DNA from: Chamaea fasciata
Lineage: Eukaryota; Chordata; Aves; Passeriformes; Sylviidae
Length of the DNA: 64,000 nucleotides
NCBI GenBank assembly: GCA_029207755.1
Contig: JARCOQ010000003.1
Coordinates: 97,294,646 to 97,358,645 of the forward strand
Direction: 5' to 3'
Shown: one piece after another, positions 46,725 to 57,914 of the stretch
Layout: the number at the start of each line of letters is the position of its first letter
Position numbering within the stretch: position 1 is the stretch's first letter
Notes under the pieces: model-generated
Database searches by the model: none
What the model was told of the DNA's origin: nothing
Seen by the model: only the letters and a program-made list of their open reading frames with translations
Program-made: the position numbers and the translations under genes

Positions 46725-48260
46725 TTAAAATTTTTTGGCCATATTTTCAGAGCATGCTATTCTTTCCTGTGGGAAAATTCACACATTCCATACACTGAGA
46801 TATTAAGTTTGAACTTTCAGTCATTTAATTAGTTCTCAATTCAACAAAGCATTTAAGCATGTTTTCGAAGCACAAAGCACTTAAGCACATTCTTATTCTG
46901 TCCCTGAATAGGGGTAGAGTGCTGAATCACACTGGGAGCTCTGAGAGTAGAGGCCAGGGCAGCCTGACAGGGCCACAGAGCTGCAGGGCTCTCGCTGGTT
47001 TGATTCCTCAAGAAGGGATATGGTAGTGATTACATCATAGCCAGAATTAAACCCAGGCCTAATTGGAAAATGTAAAACTTTTTTGCAATCTTGTATAATG
47101 CCACAAATTTATGACACAAAATTGAAAACACACATACGCCATGTAAAACGGAAAAAAAGACAAAAGAATTCCTTAGTGGTTTATATTTTGACAAATATAA
47201 AATAAATATATAAAAATCTGATAAACCCTTATGTTACAAACTAGACTTGCAGTGTGTTTTGGATATATGTAACATGAAAATGTAGGTAAATTGACGCACA
47301 CAGGCAACCAGACAGAAAAGTACACTAAGGGTTTTTTTAGACTTCTAAAATCTTCAGCTGCAAGGTAGCTGAGGGATACATGACCACGCAAGTATACACA
47401 CACATACACACTGACACATGTACAGAGGTCAGGTGGATCACAACATTTTGGAGAAGTAAAAAAATGATGCTATGCACCAAACTGACATCACAAACACATA
47501 TTCCATTAAATTAACAATAAGGTTACCTTATCAGCATTATTTTCTATCTTTTAGAATTGAAGTTTATATCAAGAAGTCTGTTATTTGAAACAAATTTCTT
47601 CTCAATTTTCCTTTGTACTTCATAATCACTGGGTGTTGAGAAATATTTTAAATTTTACATTGTATGCTAAAATAGTAATACCGGCATTTCTGGTTATTTA
47701 ATAGGATATTTGTATCTCAAACAAGCCTGTCTGAAATTTAAACAGTCCGCGTTTGCTTCCAAGACTCCCTGTGATAGCAGCAAGGAATGTAGGCTTGACC
47801 CATTTCTGGGTAGTCTTTTCAACAAACACCTTTAGCAATGCTAGAGGTAGCAGTCAGTTCTCTATAGAGATAAGCACTTAGCTATTGAAGAAAGCAAAGA
47901 ATTAATGGGATTCCTAAGAATTTGGGACCTGCCTCCCTGCCACAATGCCACACTGGTTTACGCTGCTGTAGACTGCTGTAACCCCAGAATAACAAAATGT
48001 TCAATTGGGCTACTTCGTTTTGTATTCACTTTCTGCATGGCAATTCTTTGATAGTGTTTCTTTGTATTGTTTCTTTGTAAAGCTTTAAGGATTGAAAATC
48101 AGACTTACTTTCTGCATATTGTTTCCAGTTCTCAGGAGTCGAATCCTGAAAAGAATTTATTATACCCATCATATCAGGTAATACTCAGACCAAGCAAAAA
48201 AATCAGGAAGCAGATAAATATTGTTTTATATTTTTTTCAGAAATAATTTTCTACCTTGAA

Positions 48261-48323
48261 ATTTAAAATATATATAAGGAAACTCTGTTTGCAACTCAAA
48301 CAGTGTTTCCTTAAATATATTTG

Positions 48324-48327
<4 letters not shown>
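48261..48327. repeat. long near-perfect hairpin
   Basis: Positions 48261-48290 pair with 48298-48327 with only three mismatches in 30 pairs. An additional G-C closes the stem (48291 with 48297), leaving a 5-nt loop. The inner arm carries AAGGAAACTCTGTTT, whose partner reads AAACAGTGTTTCCTT, so it is not pure AT repeat. The total of 67 nt is in the size range of a microRNA precursor or a tiny inverted-repeat element. A TA microsatellite follows directly and overlaps the outermost bases. Confidence 0.85.

Positions 48328-48361
<34 letters not shown>
48325..48361. repeat. (AT)n microsatellite
   Basis: Perfect AT alternation of about 18 units immediately after the hairpin. Confidence 0.95.
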
Positions 48362-48363
<2 letters not shown>

Positions 48364-50415
48364 AAAAAGGGATTCTTAATGCAACCCAACCTCAAAAAGG
48401 TTTATTTACACATACTGAAATTCTATTCCATTTTAACAAAATGGTAAAACATATTTTTTTTAAAGAAAAGTGTTTTAAAACACTGTGAAATTTTATCACA
48501 GCATGCCTTTAAGCGGGAAGAAAGGAATCCCTGTACATTTTGTCTAAGCAGAGCTGCTGGAGGCTGAGGAAGGGGGAATTGTGCTTACGCAGAGGAGGAC
48601 GCCCATCCCACGTTGGCGAGCGGGAGATGTCAGCCATGTTTGTGCACACTCCCCAGGCACGGCTGGAGCTGCCCTCGCCCCACCATGTCAGCCCATCTGC
48701 TTCTCTCCTCGCCCTCAGAGCGCCTCCACTCACGCTAACACCCTCTGCCTTACTACAGGCATATAAAAAAATGTTTTCTTTAGAAGAGAATCAAATGAGG
48801 AAAAAAAAAAATCAAATTTTCCAAAGAAGACAAAGAAATGTGAAGCTCATCCTGCCTGCCTTGCTTGAGAGAGCTACTCTGCATTCAGGGGTTAGCCCGG
48901 GTGGAGAATGATGCTGTTGTCTCACAAAGGACTCATGTTGAGCTGAATCTTTGATTACAGGACAAGTGCCTGCATTAGGCCCCTCATTGCGCTCACATTC
49001 TGCTCCTGCCATTTGTACAAAATTTCTGAGTGATCTCTTTGTGAATGCGGACCCCAACTGAATCAAAGATGAGCTCTGTCCTTGTTGTGTGTCCCCCCCC
49101 CTCTTATTTTTCCATGAGCACCCCTTTTCTCTTTCCCTGCTCCTCTCTCTGATCCCCCTCTCTCTCTCTCCTTTCACCTTGTTAGGAAAAAGGACTGCTA
49201 CAGATATAAAATAAGATCTAATGAATGGTAAACCCTGAAAATAGAAGTAGAGGTGCCTTTTGGTGTGTTTTAAACTTCCCCCTCAAATTCAGTCGTGTTG
49301 CCTACACAAATGGTGCATAACCTCTTGCTTTTCTTAATAGGATTTATGCTTGTCTTTGCTCTGCACACCCTGCCACTCCAGAGAGAGGACTCCAGAGCTG
49401 CGGCCATAACCATGGCCACTCCTCATTCACCACTCTTGGCAAATTTCTCCTGGTGTAAAAGACAGCGGGAAGGTGCGATGCACCAGCAGATGCACAAACA
49501 TGATAACCCTGTGTCTGTCTCAGCAAACTATCATGTGCCTAAAACCCACTGAATTTGTAGGTATAACTGAGAATGCTCTTTTAGCAAAATCACCTCTCAA
49601 CATCTGCAGTGTGACAAACAAAGCAAATATATAATCAACCTAGATTAAAACCCGGCTTCAGTCAAATGTCACGCAGGCTTCACGCAGGCTCTGGAAGGTG
49701 GATTTTTTTATGCATCTGACCAAACTGAAAAGGTTATTTCACTGTCTTCAAGATGACTCTTGAGCTGAAGGCAGAGTGGAAGGCTGCTGCCCTGAAAGAA
49801 GGGGAGTTGCTAGGAGATAAGTCCAAGATTTCAGACAGCACTGGTTGGAGTTATCTCTAATTGACAGCTGCTTACCCTAAGGGTCTAATTCTAACCTTGA
49901 GACCAAAACCATAATGAGAGGGCAGTTTTCCTTCACCTCTGTTTTCTAGCCAGGGCAAGGAGATTACTGCAGGCCTGTTCTTCTCTGGTTTTTGTTATGC
50001 TTCTTTTTGTGGGGCAGGCCTGTGAGGCTCAAGGCCTGCTGTGCTTTCTGAGGCTATAGTTTGCATCAGTGAGCCCTGTCTGATTCATACCACCTGAATA
50101 AACTTGCTCTTACAGTTAAGATGGTCTCACTTTTTCTCTCTTTTTTTTTTTTTTTTTTTGAAAGGAGGAAGGGTGAAAAGAAATTCTCTTAAACATAAAA
50201 TGATTTAAAGACTTATTTTTTAAAGCAGACACTTTAGTGTGCAGCCTATGTTTAATTCTTTTTCAGGGGGACTTAGACTGTCATTGTTAGTCTTAAATCA
50301 AGCCTGTGCTGTTAGCAAGTTGCTGTTATTTAGGACTCAACACCAAACAAAGAGAAACATTCAGAGAAAAGAGATTAACAGAGTCAGGAAAATAAAGTGA
50401 GGCAGTTTTTTAGGA

Positions 50416-50539
50416 TTTTGTTTTGGTTGGTGGTTTTTTGGTTTTTGTGGGTTTTTAGTTTTGTTTTTGTTTGGTTTGGTTTTTTTTTTGGGTTTTGGTT
50501 TTTTTTTTTTGTTTTTTTTGTTTCTTTCTTTCTTTCTTT
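50416..50539. repeat. G/T-only low-complexity tract ending in (TTTC)n
   Basis: From 50416 to 50523 only G and T occur apart from one A at 50457; it then passes into a TTTC run. It resembles the complement of the A/C tract at 46.5 kb in composition, without being a copy of it. Confidence 0.9.
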
Positions 50540-50821
50540 AACTGACTAGGCTTGCTGGGATATTGATTTATGAAAAAAATCTATTTGAAAACTTCAACTT
50601 GTATTTTGATCAGAACTTTCCTATAAATAGTGGAGCAGTATACAAGAGCCCTAACTGAAATTTTCTTTGTAGCTGGGCAAATAAAAATCTGGCCTTCCTC
50701 CTCTGAACTCATTGGAGCTACTCTGGATTTATACTAGGGTTACAGAAAGCATAGTTTGTCTAAATGTTTTGAGGGAGGCAATTAAGAATAGGGAATGCAG
50801 TCACATTTAGTAACCTATGAC

Positions 50822-50853
50822 AAAAAAGAAAAAAAGAAAAAAGAAAAAAAAAG
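50822..50853. repeat. A-rich purine tract
   Basis: A runs with single G interruptions. Confidence 0.85.
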
Positions 50854-51362
50854 TAAATAAATCCTCAGAATAATTTTTTTTTAGAAAATAAATGACTATC
50901 TGAATTCATGCCGTGTATGTAATTCCCACAGATTCTTGAATCTCAATCACTTTCATGTCCAGCAGCAAAATTATATTTTCTGCAATTTTTTTCAAGTAGG
51001 CAAGATCAAATGAAAATTTATGTCTTTTGAGGAGAATGCAAGCAGAAGCTAGTTCAATGTCACTTCAGGAATTTCTGACACACTTTGGGGCTGAAGCCCC
51101 TATAGCTGAACCCATTTCACATCCCTCTGCCTAAGAGGAGGTAGTCAGGTGGGGAGCAGAAGCAAACAAGAGTACCATGATGTCTTTCCTAATAGGGGGA
51201 GTGGACAGCCCCAGCCCCTTCATCCTCAGCCTCAAAAGACTACCAGTTTTGGATGGCATTTTGGGTGTATAAATATCCACCCTTGAGAAGTATGCTGAGA
51301 CTATGGACTTGCTTCTCAACAACTGACTGCTAGCACTGATGTTTTCAAAGTTAGCAGTGTGA

Positions 51363-51734
51363 TCATTTGGATTGTATTCTGGTATTCTTATTCCGGAAGC
51401 AGAGTCCACTGGGAAAATTAATTTCTGCAGGAGTAGCCTGCCAGCCAAAAAGAATAACGAGTGTATTGCCAGTGAGTCACAGAAGAGTCAGCAAGGGAGG
51501 CTGGACAGTGATGAAACAGCAGAGAGGGAAGCTCAGACCTTGGCATCACTCTCATCTCTGCTCTTGAGGGAGTGTATAAAAAAGGGAAAAGACAAAGCCC
51601 TTAGAAAAATATTGATTTATGAGTCCCATAGAATGAACTCAGAGAAAGGGGTTTTGTGGAGGGTGGAAGAATTTGAACGAGCAGAGACAACCAACCCAGT
51701 AGTGCATACATGCATGCCATTACTGCTGGAAAGC
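51363..51734 (+). other. unproven open stretch, possible exon
   Basis: One frame is open for about 124 codons up to a strong splice-donor-like GTAAGT at about 51731-51736, inside the sequence AAAGCAGTAAGTATC. The translated composition is balanced (charged, leucine- and serine-containing, with a predicted-helix-like segment around LASLSSLLLRECIKKGKDKA). A possible acceptor TTAATTTCTGCAG lies near 51418-51430. No family is recognised, no ATG-initiated start is evident, and an overlapping frame is open too. Chance remains the likeliest explanation. A poly-T tract follows about 25 bases after the donor. Confidence 0.12.
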
Positions 51735-51757
51735 AGTAAGTATCATCTTCATCTTCA

Positions 51758-51759
<2 letters not shown>

Positions 51760-51800
<41 letters not shown>
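51760..51800. repeat. poly-T tract, 41 nt
   Basis: Uninterrupted 41 T preceded by CATCTT repeats. The minus strand would read as poly-A, but no retroelement body was recognised on the minus-strand 5' side (the right flank). Confidence 0.95.
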
Positions 51801-54663
51801 CCTATTTAAACTATTAGGAATATTTGCCTAATATACTAAGTCTGCTTATGTACTGCATATGACTATTGCCTCTGAAAGTCAGAGACTTTTATATCACTTA
51901 AATGGAATTCCTATATCCTTAAGGCGTCAAGTAAAATTAGAAATATTGTTCAGTGGCATATTTCTAATAATGACTATTTCTACAGTGATTTCACTTATCA
52001 TTTAATAAGTTGCATGCATTTGAAAGCTAATATTTGTACAGTGTCTGATGGGCAATTTAAATATGTGCAGCAATTGCTGCAAGAATATTCACAAGAGTTG
52101 TGCTCCTGCTCCACAGAAAAACGATCTTTTCTTGCTACTGTCTTGGTAGAGTTACCTAAAATATTTTTTTCTCCATCTGAGACTGAATTTGTTTCTCCAT
52201 CTGAAACAATTGCTCTCACAATAAACTGTGATCTTCACAACAGAAAGCAATTTAAAAAGGCAGCACAGAAAAAGAAACATTTTCTCAGCTTCCAGAACTG
52301 TAATGTAAAATTAGGGGAACTATCATGCAACTTCACAGAGACATAAAGAGGTGTAAGGCATCTAACTTTTTGCTTTTGCAAAAAGCAATTTGCATGTGTT
52401 GCTGTAATAAAACCCTGCACCTGAGTCAGGAAATCTTCCTAAATTTTTTGTCTTGTAGTGCACTTCTCTTTCCTGTCCAGGACAGCAAGTTGAGCTTAGG
52501 GAGAGAGAGACAAGATGCTCTACAAATCTGGCTTTTAAAAGCTACTGGCCTCAGGAATCACGAGAAGAGACTAAAAGTCTCAGGAGTCTAGGACCCCATC
52601 CTCATTCTCTGAACCACCACAATGGAGATGTTTTCACCAAGCTGGTGTCAGGACTAGATACCTCTGTGCAGTCCCTCGTTTGTCAGCATATGATGGTCTT
52701 TTTCAAGGCTATTTAAAAAAGATTTCAAAATAAACAACTGTGTTTAAAACATAAAAAGTAAGAGCAGTTAAGAGAGGATTTAATTCTTCTTTAATTCCCT
52801 GAAACCAGTGAGACCATCAGGCTCCCAGTTTACACCAGTGGAGGTACCCCTCATACGACAGTTCCAGGGTGTGACCACCTGTTGCAGTAGCTGGTCACTG
52901 ATGCAAGATTGTTTATTTTTTAATAAAGTACAAACTTTAACAAACTTACAGGAATAAATCTGTGAATGTTTAAATCAGGAAACTACTCTGACTTTGTAGG
53001 TGGTAATGAGCTCTACTGTAAGTGAAGTTTTCCCCTTCTACAAGTTTTCAGGTATCGAACATTACTTTGTCCTTCCAAAAGCATTTCTAGCTTACTATGT
53101 ATGTGACACAGTAGAACAAAATAAAAAAGTCCCCAAATCCTGGCACCAGGGCCAGCATCCTTTAGATAATCAGCAAAACCAGGTCTGACCACTGATCATA
53201 ATGATGTTGCTCTTATTTTCAATTGTGACTAAAATATTTAAATAAAGTTTCCTGAAGAGGTACTCTAAAATCTTTTTTTCCTACCACAACCCTTTTTGTT
53301 TTATCAGTCATTGTAAAACAGTTTATGCTTTTCTCAAAGTTCCATATATTATTATATTTACTTCCCCCCCCACCCCCCACCCCGAGTTCCTAGAAGTCCT
53401 CCTTGATGTACAAAACTGTGTTTTAAAAATTAACATCTTGCTTCCTGCCAGAGACAGTAGATATGCCAGCTGGTAATAGCTGGTTTCTAATTTTTTCTCT
53501 TTGAGCTAGAAGGAAAAAAAAAGAAGTAAAAAAAAATTGCTGACTTTAGGTCTTAGCCTATCAGATGAAGACTTGCTGGTGCATTAGAGGCCTATTCAAA
53601 ACAGGGCTTTTCTTGCAACAGGAGCCCCTAACAATTGGTAATGAGGACAGATTCCGAATTGTTTGTGAGCAGCTGCTTAGTAGGTAAGAGCTTGTTTGGA
53701 TTCAATTGAACAGTGTTTTTAGAAGCAGTTACTGACCCCTGACCCTTCCTACAGACTGGGTTGATGGGATTAGGGAAAGCTAGCGTTCAGCTTACATTTG
53801 GCTATAACAAGCTGGCAAGAGATAACATACTTTTTAATTATCAAGTTACACCTCTGCCAAAGTTTGTCTGTGAATTTACCAAATGGGTCAATGAACTATA
53901 AGAAATCAAGCTAGACTATGGGATAATAGTTACATAAGAAAACAATCTTGATGGAGATATAATTAATACATTTATATAGGGTTTTTTCCTTTTGCAAATA
54001 TTTCACATTTTCAAATCTTGTTCTACATGGCTCTCGTATGTGTTGCAGAGGCATATGTTGCATGTGGTATTCATGCCAATGCAGTTTAAGGTAAAAAAAA
54101 AAATAAAAAAAGAAAAAAAAAGAGACCTGAATTATTTCTAAGAGCTGCCAAAATGGTAGCCAAGGAAAAAAGAGCCAAACATGCAATACATTAAATTTAA
54201 ATTGAAACAACAAACTGAATCACATTAAAATTTGAAGCTTGATTTGTTCTACCACTCTGAGGCTGAAGCAATGTAACAATAGTTACTATTGGCAAGAAAC
54301 CAACTTGCCTAGCAGTCTACAATCATAAGAAAAGGAAATAATTACAGTATTGTTCACCTGAAACAATCAAAGATAAATTCTGACATATTACTAAAAAAAA
54401 TCAAAAGCCATGGGGATTTTATGTCTTAATTCTAATTGAAACCAAGTCAAAATTATAAGGTTTAATTATTCTGAATGAATCTTTATCTGTTTTCTTCCAT
54501 GGCTGAAGTATGAAAAATTCTCCAGTTCAAGTTACTCAAGGTCCATAGTTTTCTAAGTTCTTTGCACTGTCAGTACATGCCATGTCTGTTAAGGGAACAG
54601 TCAATTCTGGGAAATTCTTGGTACAATAATCACAAAATTTATGCAGACTGATCCTTTCATGGA

Positions 54664-55228
54664 TATCTTGGTTTAGATAGACAGGTATCTGCCAGGGAGG
54701 GTTGGAGTCTCCCTTAAAATGTAAGCCCCTCCCCCCCTTTTCCAAATTATCATAAATTTGCAATTAAAAGGCTGTCAGGCAAAGATTTTGGGAATAGGTA
54801 TAGCAGTTTTTACTAGGGATATAAAAATACAGATATTGTAGTACAGAAGAATATGCAGACAAATAAACAAACAAGAAATCCTAGAAAACCCTGACAGAGT
54901 CAGAAATATAACCTGACACCCTGTTGGTCAGGGTGCTGGAAGCAGTCCAAAGTAAACTCTCCTGGAGTGGCAGATGTGGTTCTGTTGGAGTAGAGATGGT
55001 CCCTTTGAAGAAAAAGGATCCAGTAATGGTGAGATGAGTCCAGTCTTCCTCCAGGGATCCGGTGGAAAAACTGGATACCTAGTGGGACTGTGGCTCCTTT
55101 TTATCTAGGTTAAGATGGTTTGGCTCCTCCTCCCTGTGTGGAGCAGCTTACAATAGTGCAGTGTAATGTGTAATGTCATTGATGGGCTCTTAATGGTCCA
55201 TTAGCAGAAGACATTCCCATGGAAGTAG
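54664..55228 (-). mobile_element. endogenous retrovirus LTR, minus strand, probably interrupted
   Basis: Read on the minus strand, the segment has an LTR-like order: an upstream region (near 55200-55110), a TATA-like GATAAAAAGG at about 55096-55105, then a 3' portion ending with GGCAGATACCTGTCT and ACCAAGATA near 54664. This resembles passerine ERV LTRs as I remember them. Its final ~150 bases (54664-54816) are clearly related to the end of the neighbouring plus-strand LTR (56119-56297). The minus-strand 5' end is uncertain: either the unit is broken at 55228 by the other LTR, or it runs to a TGTCATGG-type end at 55358. No gag, pol or env sequence lies alongside, so this is a solo or remnant LTR. 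Confidence 0.65.
55096..55105 (-). promoter_or_regulatory. TATA-like box of the minus-strand LTR
   Basis: On the minus strand the sequence reads GATAAAAAGG, placed in mid-LTR as expected for an LTR promoter. Activity cannot be judged. Confidence 0.3.
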
Positions 55229-56297
55229 TGAAACAATGAAGAGAGATAAGTAGCACTCCACCATCTGATAGGTGACACTGACCCATTTGGGCAAAGATAA
55301 GCAATTCTGCTCCACTCAGATGGAATAGAATAATATGCTCTTTACAAAACCCATGACAGTGGACTACAGAACTTATTGATAAAATAAGTCATAGTGAGCA
55401 GTGCCACTTGGTGAGAAGTACAGGTATGCTGAAAGCCATAGCATGAGTTGGAAGGTTGGGTGGGTTTGTCAAGGATGCTTGAAGCAGTGGTGTTGAGGGT
55501 TAGGTTTGCTCCTTCTTTCTCTAAAGAATTTTTTCCCCATAAGTTACCAAGGAGACCAAGTGTTGGATACTTGTGAGTACTTAACCGAAACAAAGAGGTG
55601 GACAAAGTTGGAAGGGGGAGATAATGCAGGTAAAAGACAGAGCTTGAGGCAGCTGCGGGCTCTTCTTTTTCCAGCGTTTGGCGTGCGGGGGGAGAGGGAG
55701 AACGGCTGTTGCTGGCTGGAAGAGTTTCACTGTGGCCAAAAGGGATCCAGTCCTGAGAAATCTACTATCACCTGAATCCTGAGTTTTCTCTGCCACCCGC
55801 GGGAGCTGGGCCGGCTCTGCCTCACCTTCGGCTTCTTCGGCGCTTCTCCTCTTGCTACAGTGTGACCCTGCCCCCCCTGCGCTGCCGGGACATCCTGCCC
55901 CTGCCTGCCGAGACACCCTGCCATCCCAGTTATCAGCCCGGGACTTTTCCATTGTTTCAGCTTGGTGCTCTGAGGATCCTGCAGGGACACTGAAACCAAA
56001 CTGCCCTGGGTTTTGTGAAACAAAGCCCTCAAGGTTCTTGGTACTGTTTTCATTTGTTATTAATGCTGTAGTTGTTTGGTGAGGGGTTTTTTTGTATTTG
56101 TTTGCTTTGTAATACATACTAGTAAAGAACTGCTATTCCTATTTCCCAAATCTTTGCCTAAGAGCCTCTGATTGTAATTTATAATTGAAAAAGAAAAAAA
56201 GGGTGGAGGGGGGGGGTTTACACTCTCCATCCCAAAGGAAACTGCAGTTGTATTTTTTTTATTACCTGGCAGATACCTGTCTTCCCAAACCAAGACA
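55229..56297 (+). mobile_element. endogenous retrovirus LTR, plus strand
   Basis: The unit starts TG (55229) and ends CA (56297), and both edges are flanked by the same five bases AGTAG (55224-55228 and 56298-56302), as expected for a target-site duplication. The 3' end (GGCAGATACCTGTCT, then ACCAAGACA) is shared with the minus-strand LTR next to it. The middle, 55625-56000, is GC-rich with several CpG, a pattern I associate with passerine ERV LTRs. A 178-codon frame on the minus strand (55581-56117) is antisense to the LTR and not a gene. The 5' boundary rests on the 5-base match; the 3' boundary is firmer. No internal retroviral genes follow, so it is a solo LTR. Confidence 0.65.
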
Positions 56298-57765
56298 AGT
56301 AGCTATGTTCTCCACTACTGAAGGGCATGGCAGACCCAGTAATCTTCTCAGGAACACTTGGGATTTCTTGTGCTAGTTCTCTTAAATCTCTTCTCTAATA
56401 GGGAATGAGCATCTCAATCTCAGGTTTCATTTCTAGTCACACCAAATTTCCTGTCTCAGCAGGACCAAGTCCCTCATCACTTTAGAAAAGAGGTTATGTT
56501 TAGGAATGGAGAGCAGGATTGGGCTGGGTGAAACACACCTACACCCTGGAGTCTTCCCTTTATCATGGGAGTCACCACATACAATATTTCGTGAAGTGTC
56601 TCACTGCCCTCTCAGAAATGGCTATACATTTTCTTTCTTACACCTCTCTCAGAATCTGACTTGTTAATCTCTCTGCTCTAATGGTCAAACACTGATTAAT
56701 TTTCATCCTAAAACTATTAATAGCTAGTCTACAGCCATTAGTTCCTTTGCCATTAATGCCTTTTAATTTGAATAGCGTTGTCTTTTCCCTGCTGTTTACA
56801 TCCCTAATATGTTTGTATATAGCATTCACTTCTTGCTTCAAACTTTGTTTTGCGAGGGCAAATAAATCAAAATTTTAACTTCTTTTGAAAATGCTATTTC
56901 TCTGGTGTCCTGATTTTCCCATAAGCTAATTTTAGCCTATTTCTATTTAATTTTTTCTTTCATAATGTGAATGTCCAGAATTGTATGCAGCGTTTTGGAG
57001 AACACCTCATAAATGTATGCTGCCATGTAAATAATTCTACCTATATATCTCAAGATTACCTCTGCTAAGCTGCCTCCCTGCTGGTTTCCCACATCCTCCT
57101 CCCACTGGCTATTTGAAAGTGGTCTCCTAGTTTATAAAAGCAGTGCAGCTATTGAATTTTGTGCTACTGAATTTCATCCTATTTCTATTACTATAGTCCT
57201 CAAGGTCATTTTGCTTTTCCTGTATAATAATCTAATAATGTATTGACCATGCAAGTGGAGGGCACAGAAAGTGTAGCAGCAGAAGAGGTGTGTGTGTGCA
57301 GAGACCAGCTTTAGTCTAGCTGTAGTATAGCAAAATTCAGCTTTCCAGGCTGCCTATGAGCCAAAGGGAAGGAGAACAACTTATCTAAGAGTCAAGTTGG
57401 AGCAAGAGTTTCATCAGCTTGTATGAATTGCGCTCAGTGGAGTTAGTCTGCCATTTGCCAGAGAAATATCCCAGAGAAATTGTTTCTACTGCAGTTAAGT
57501 CAGTCTTTGTGAATACCCCAAGTGTCTCTTTAATTTACTTTTTTCACCAGTATGCTCATATTGTTTATCTCTTAGTAGTTTGGGAAATATTAAACAGGAT
57601 AAATATAAACTTACACTCCAGGTGGTTCTGCCGGAGTTTTCACTTGCCTCAGACTTTGTCTGCAGCCTAGTGCTGGTAACTTTATAGGCAGTCATTTCTG
57701 TGCCATATTTCCCTTCTACTGATCCCAGTTTCTTTTTGCAGTGGTAGAGTTTGCATTACCTGGTT

Positions 57766-57790
57766 AAAAAAAAAAAAAAAAAAAAAAAAA
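57766..57790. repeat. poly-A tract
   Basis: Twenty-five A followed by GAAAAA. No retroposed body was recognised upstream. Confidence 0.9.
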
Positions 57791-57900
57791 GAAAAATACA
57801 AAGCAGGCATCAGTATGTAGTAGAGCCTAATTTACCCATGAAAAACAATATTACAAGGTCTTTGAAACCCTCAGGTCTAATTTCACCAAAAGGATCAGGA

Positions 57901-57914
57901 TACAGGATCCTGTA
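57901..57914. repeat. 14-bp palindrome
   Basis: TACAGGATCCTGTA is self-complementary, and AGGATC/GATCCT copies flank it. Confidence 0.7.

Larger units (their letters stand above)
41287..48260. other. non-coding stretch, no gene recognised
   Basis: No gene recognised. It contains a CpG patch near 43.6 kb, a 20-nt-class poly-A near 44566-44586 and the T-free tract at 46.5 kb. Open frames up to 130 codons (41792-42184, minus) lack recognisable motifs. Positions 42190-42540 are AT-rich and low in obvious repeats; conservation there cannot be judged without alignment. Confidence 0.5.
48362..54663. other. non-coding stretch, no gene recognised
   Basis: No gene recognised. A modest GC/CpG patch at 48545-48740 and a pyrimidine-rich CT tract near 49090-49175 occur, followed by T/G, A-rich and poly-T tracts listed separately, and a C-run near 53364-53383. 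Two adjacent copies of CACGCAGGCT lie at about 49670-49692. The open frame at 51363-51734 is noted separately. Others (123 codons at 48540-48911; 121 codons, minus, at 48812-49177) show no family features. Confidence 0.5.

Noticed and set aside
46399..46728. 109-codon lysine/threonine/proline-rich frame and the antisense frames over the same tract.
   Set aside because: It is a translation of the A/C low-complexity tract.
55581..56117. 178-codon open frame on the minus strand.
   Set aside because: It is antisense to the plus-strand LTR and shows no retroviral or host protein features.
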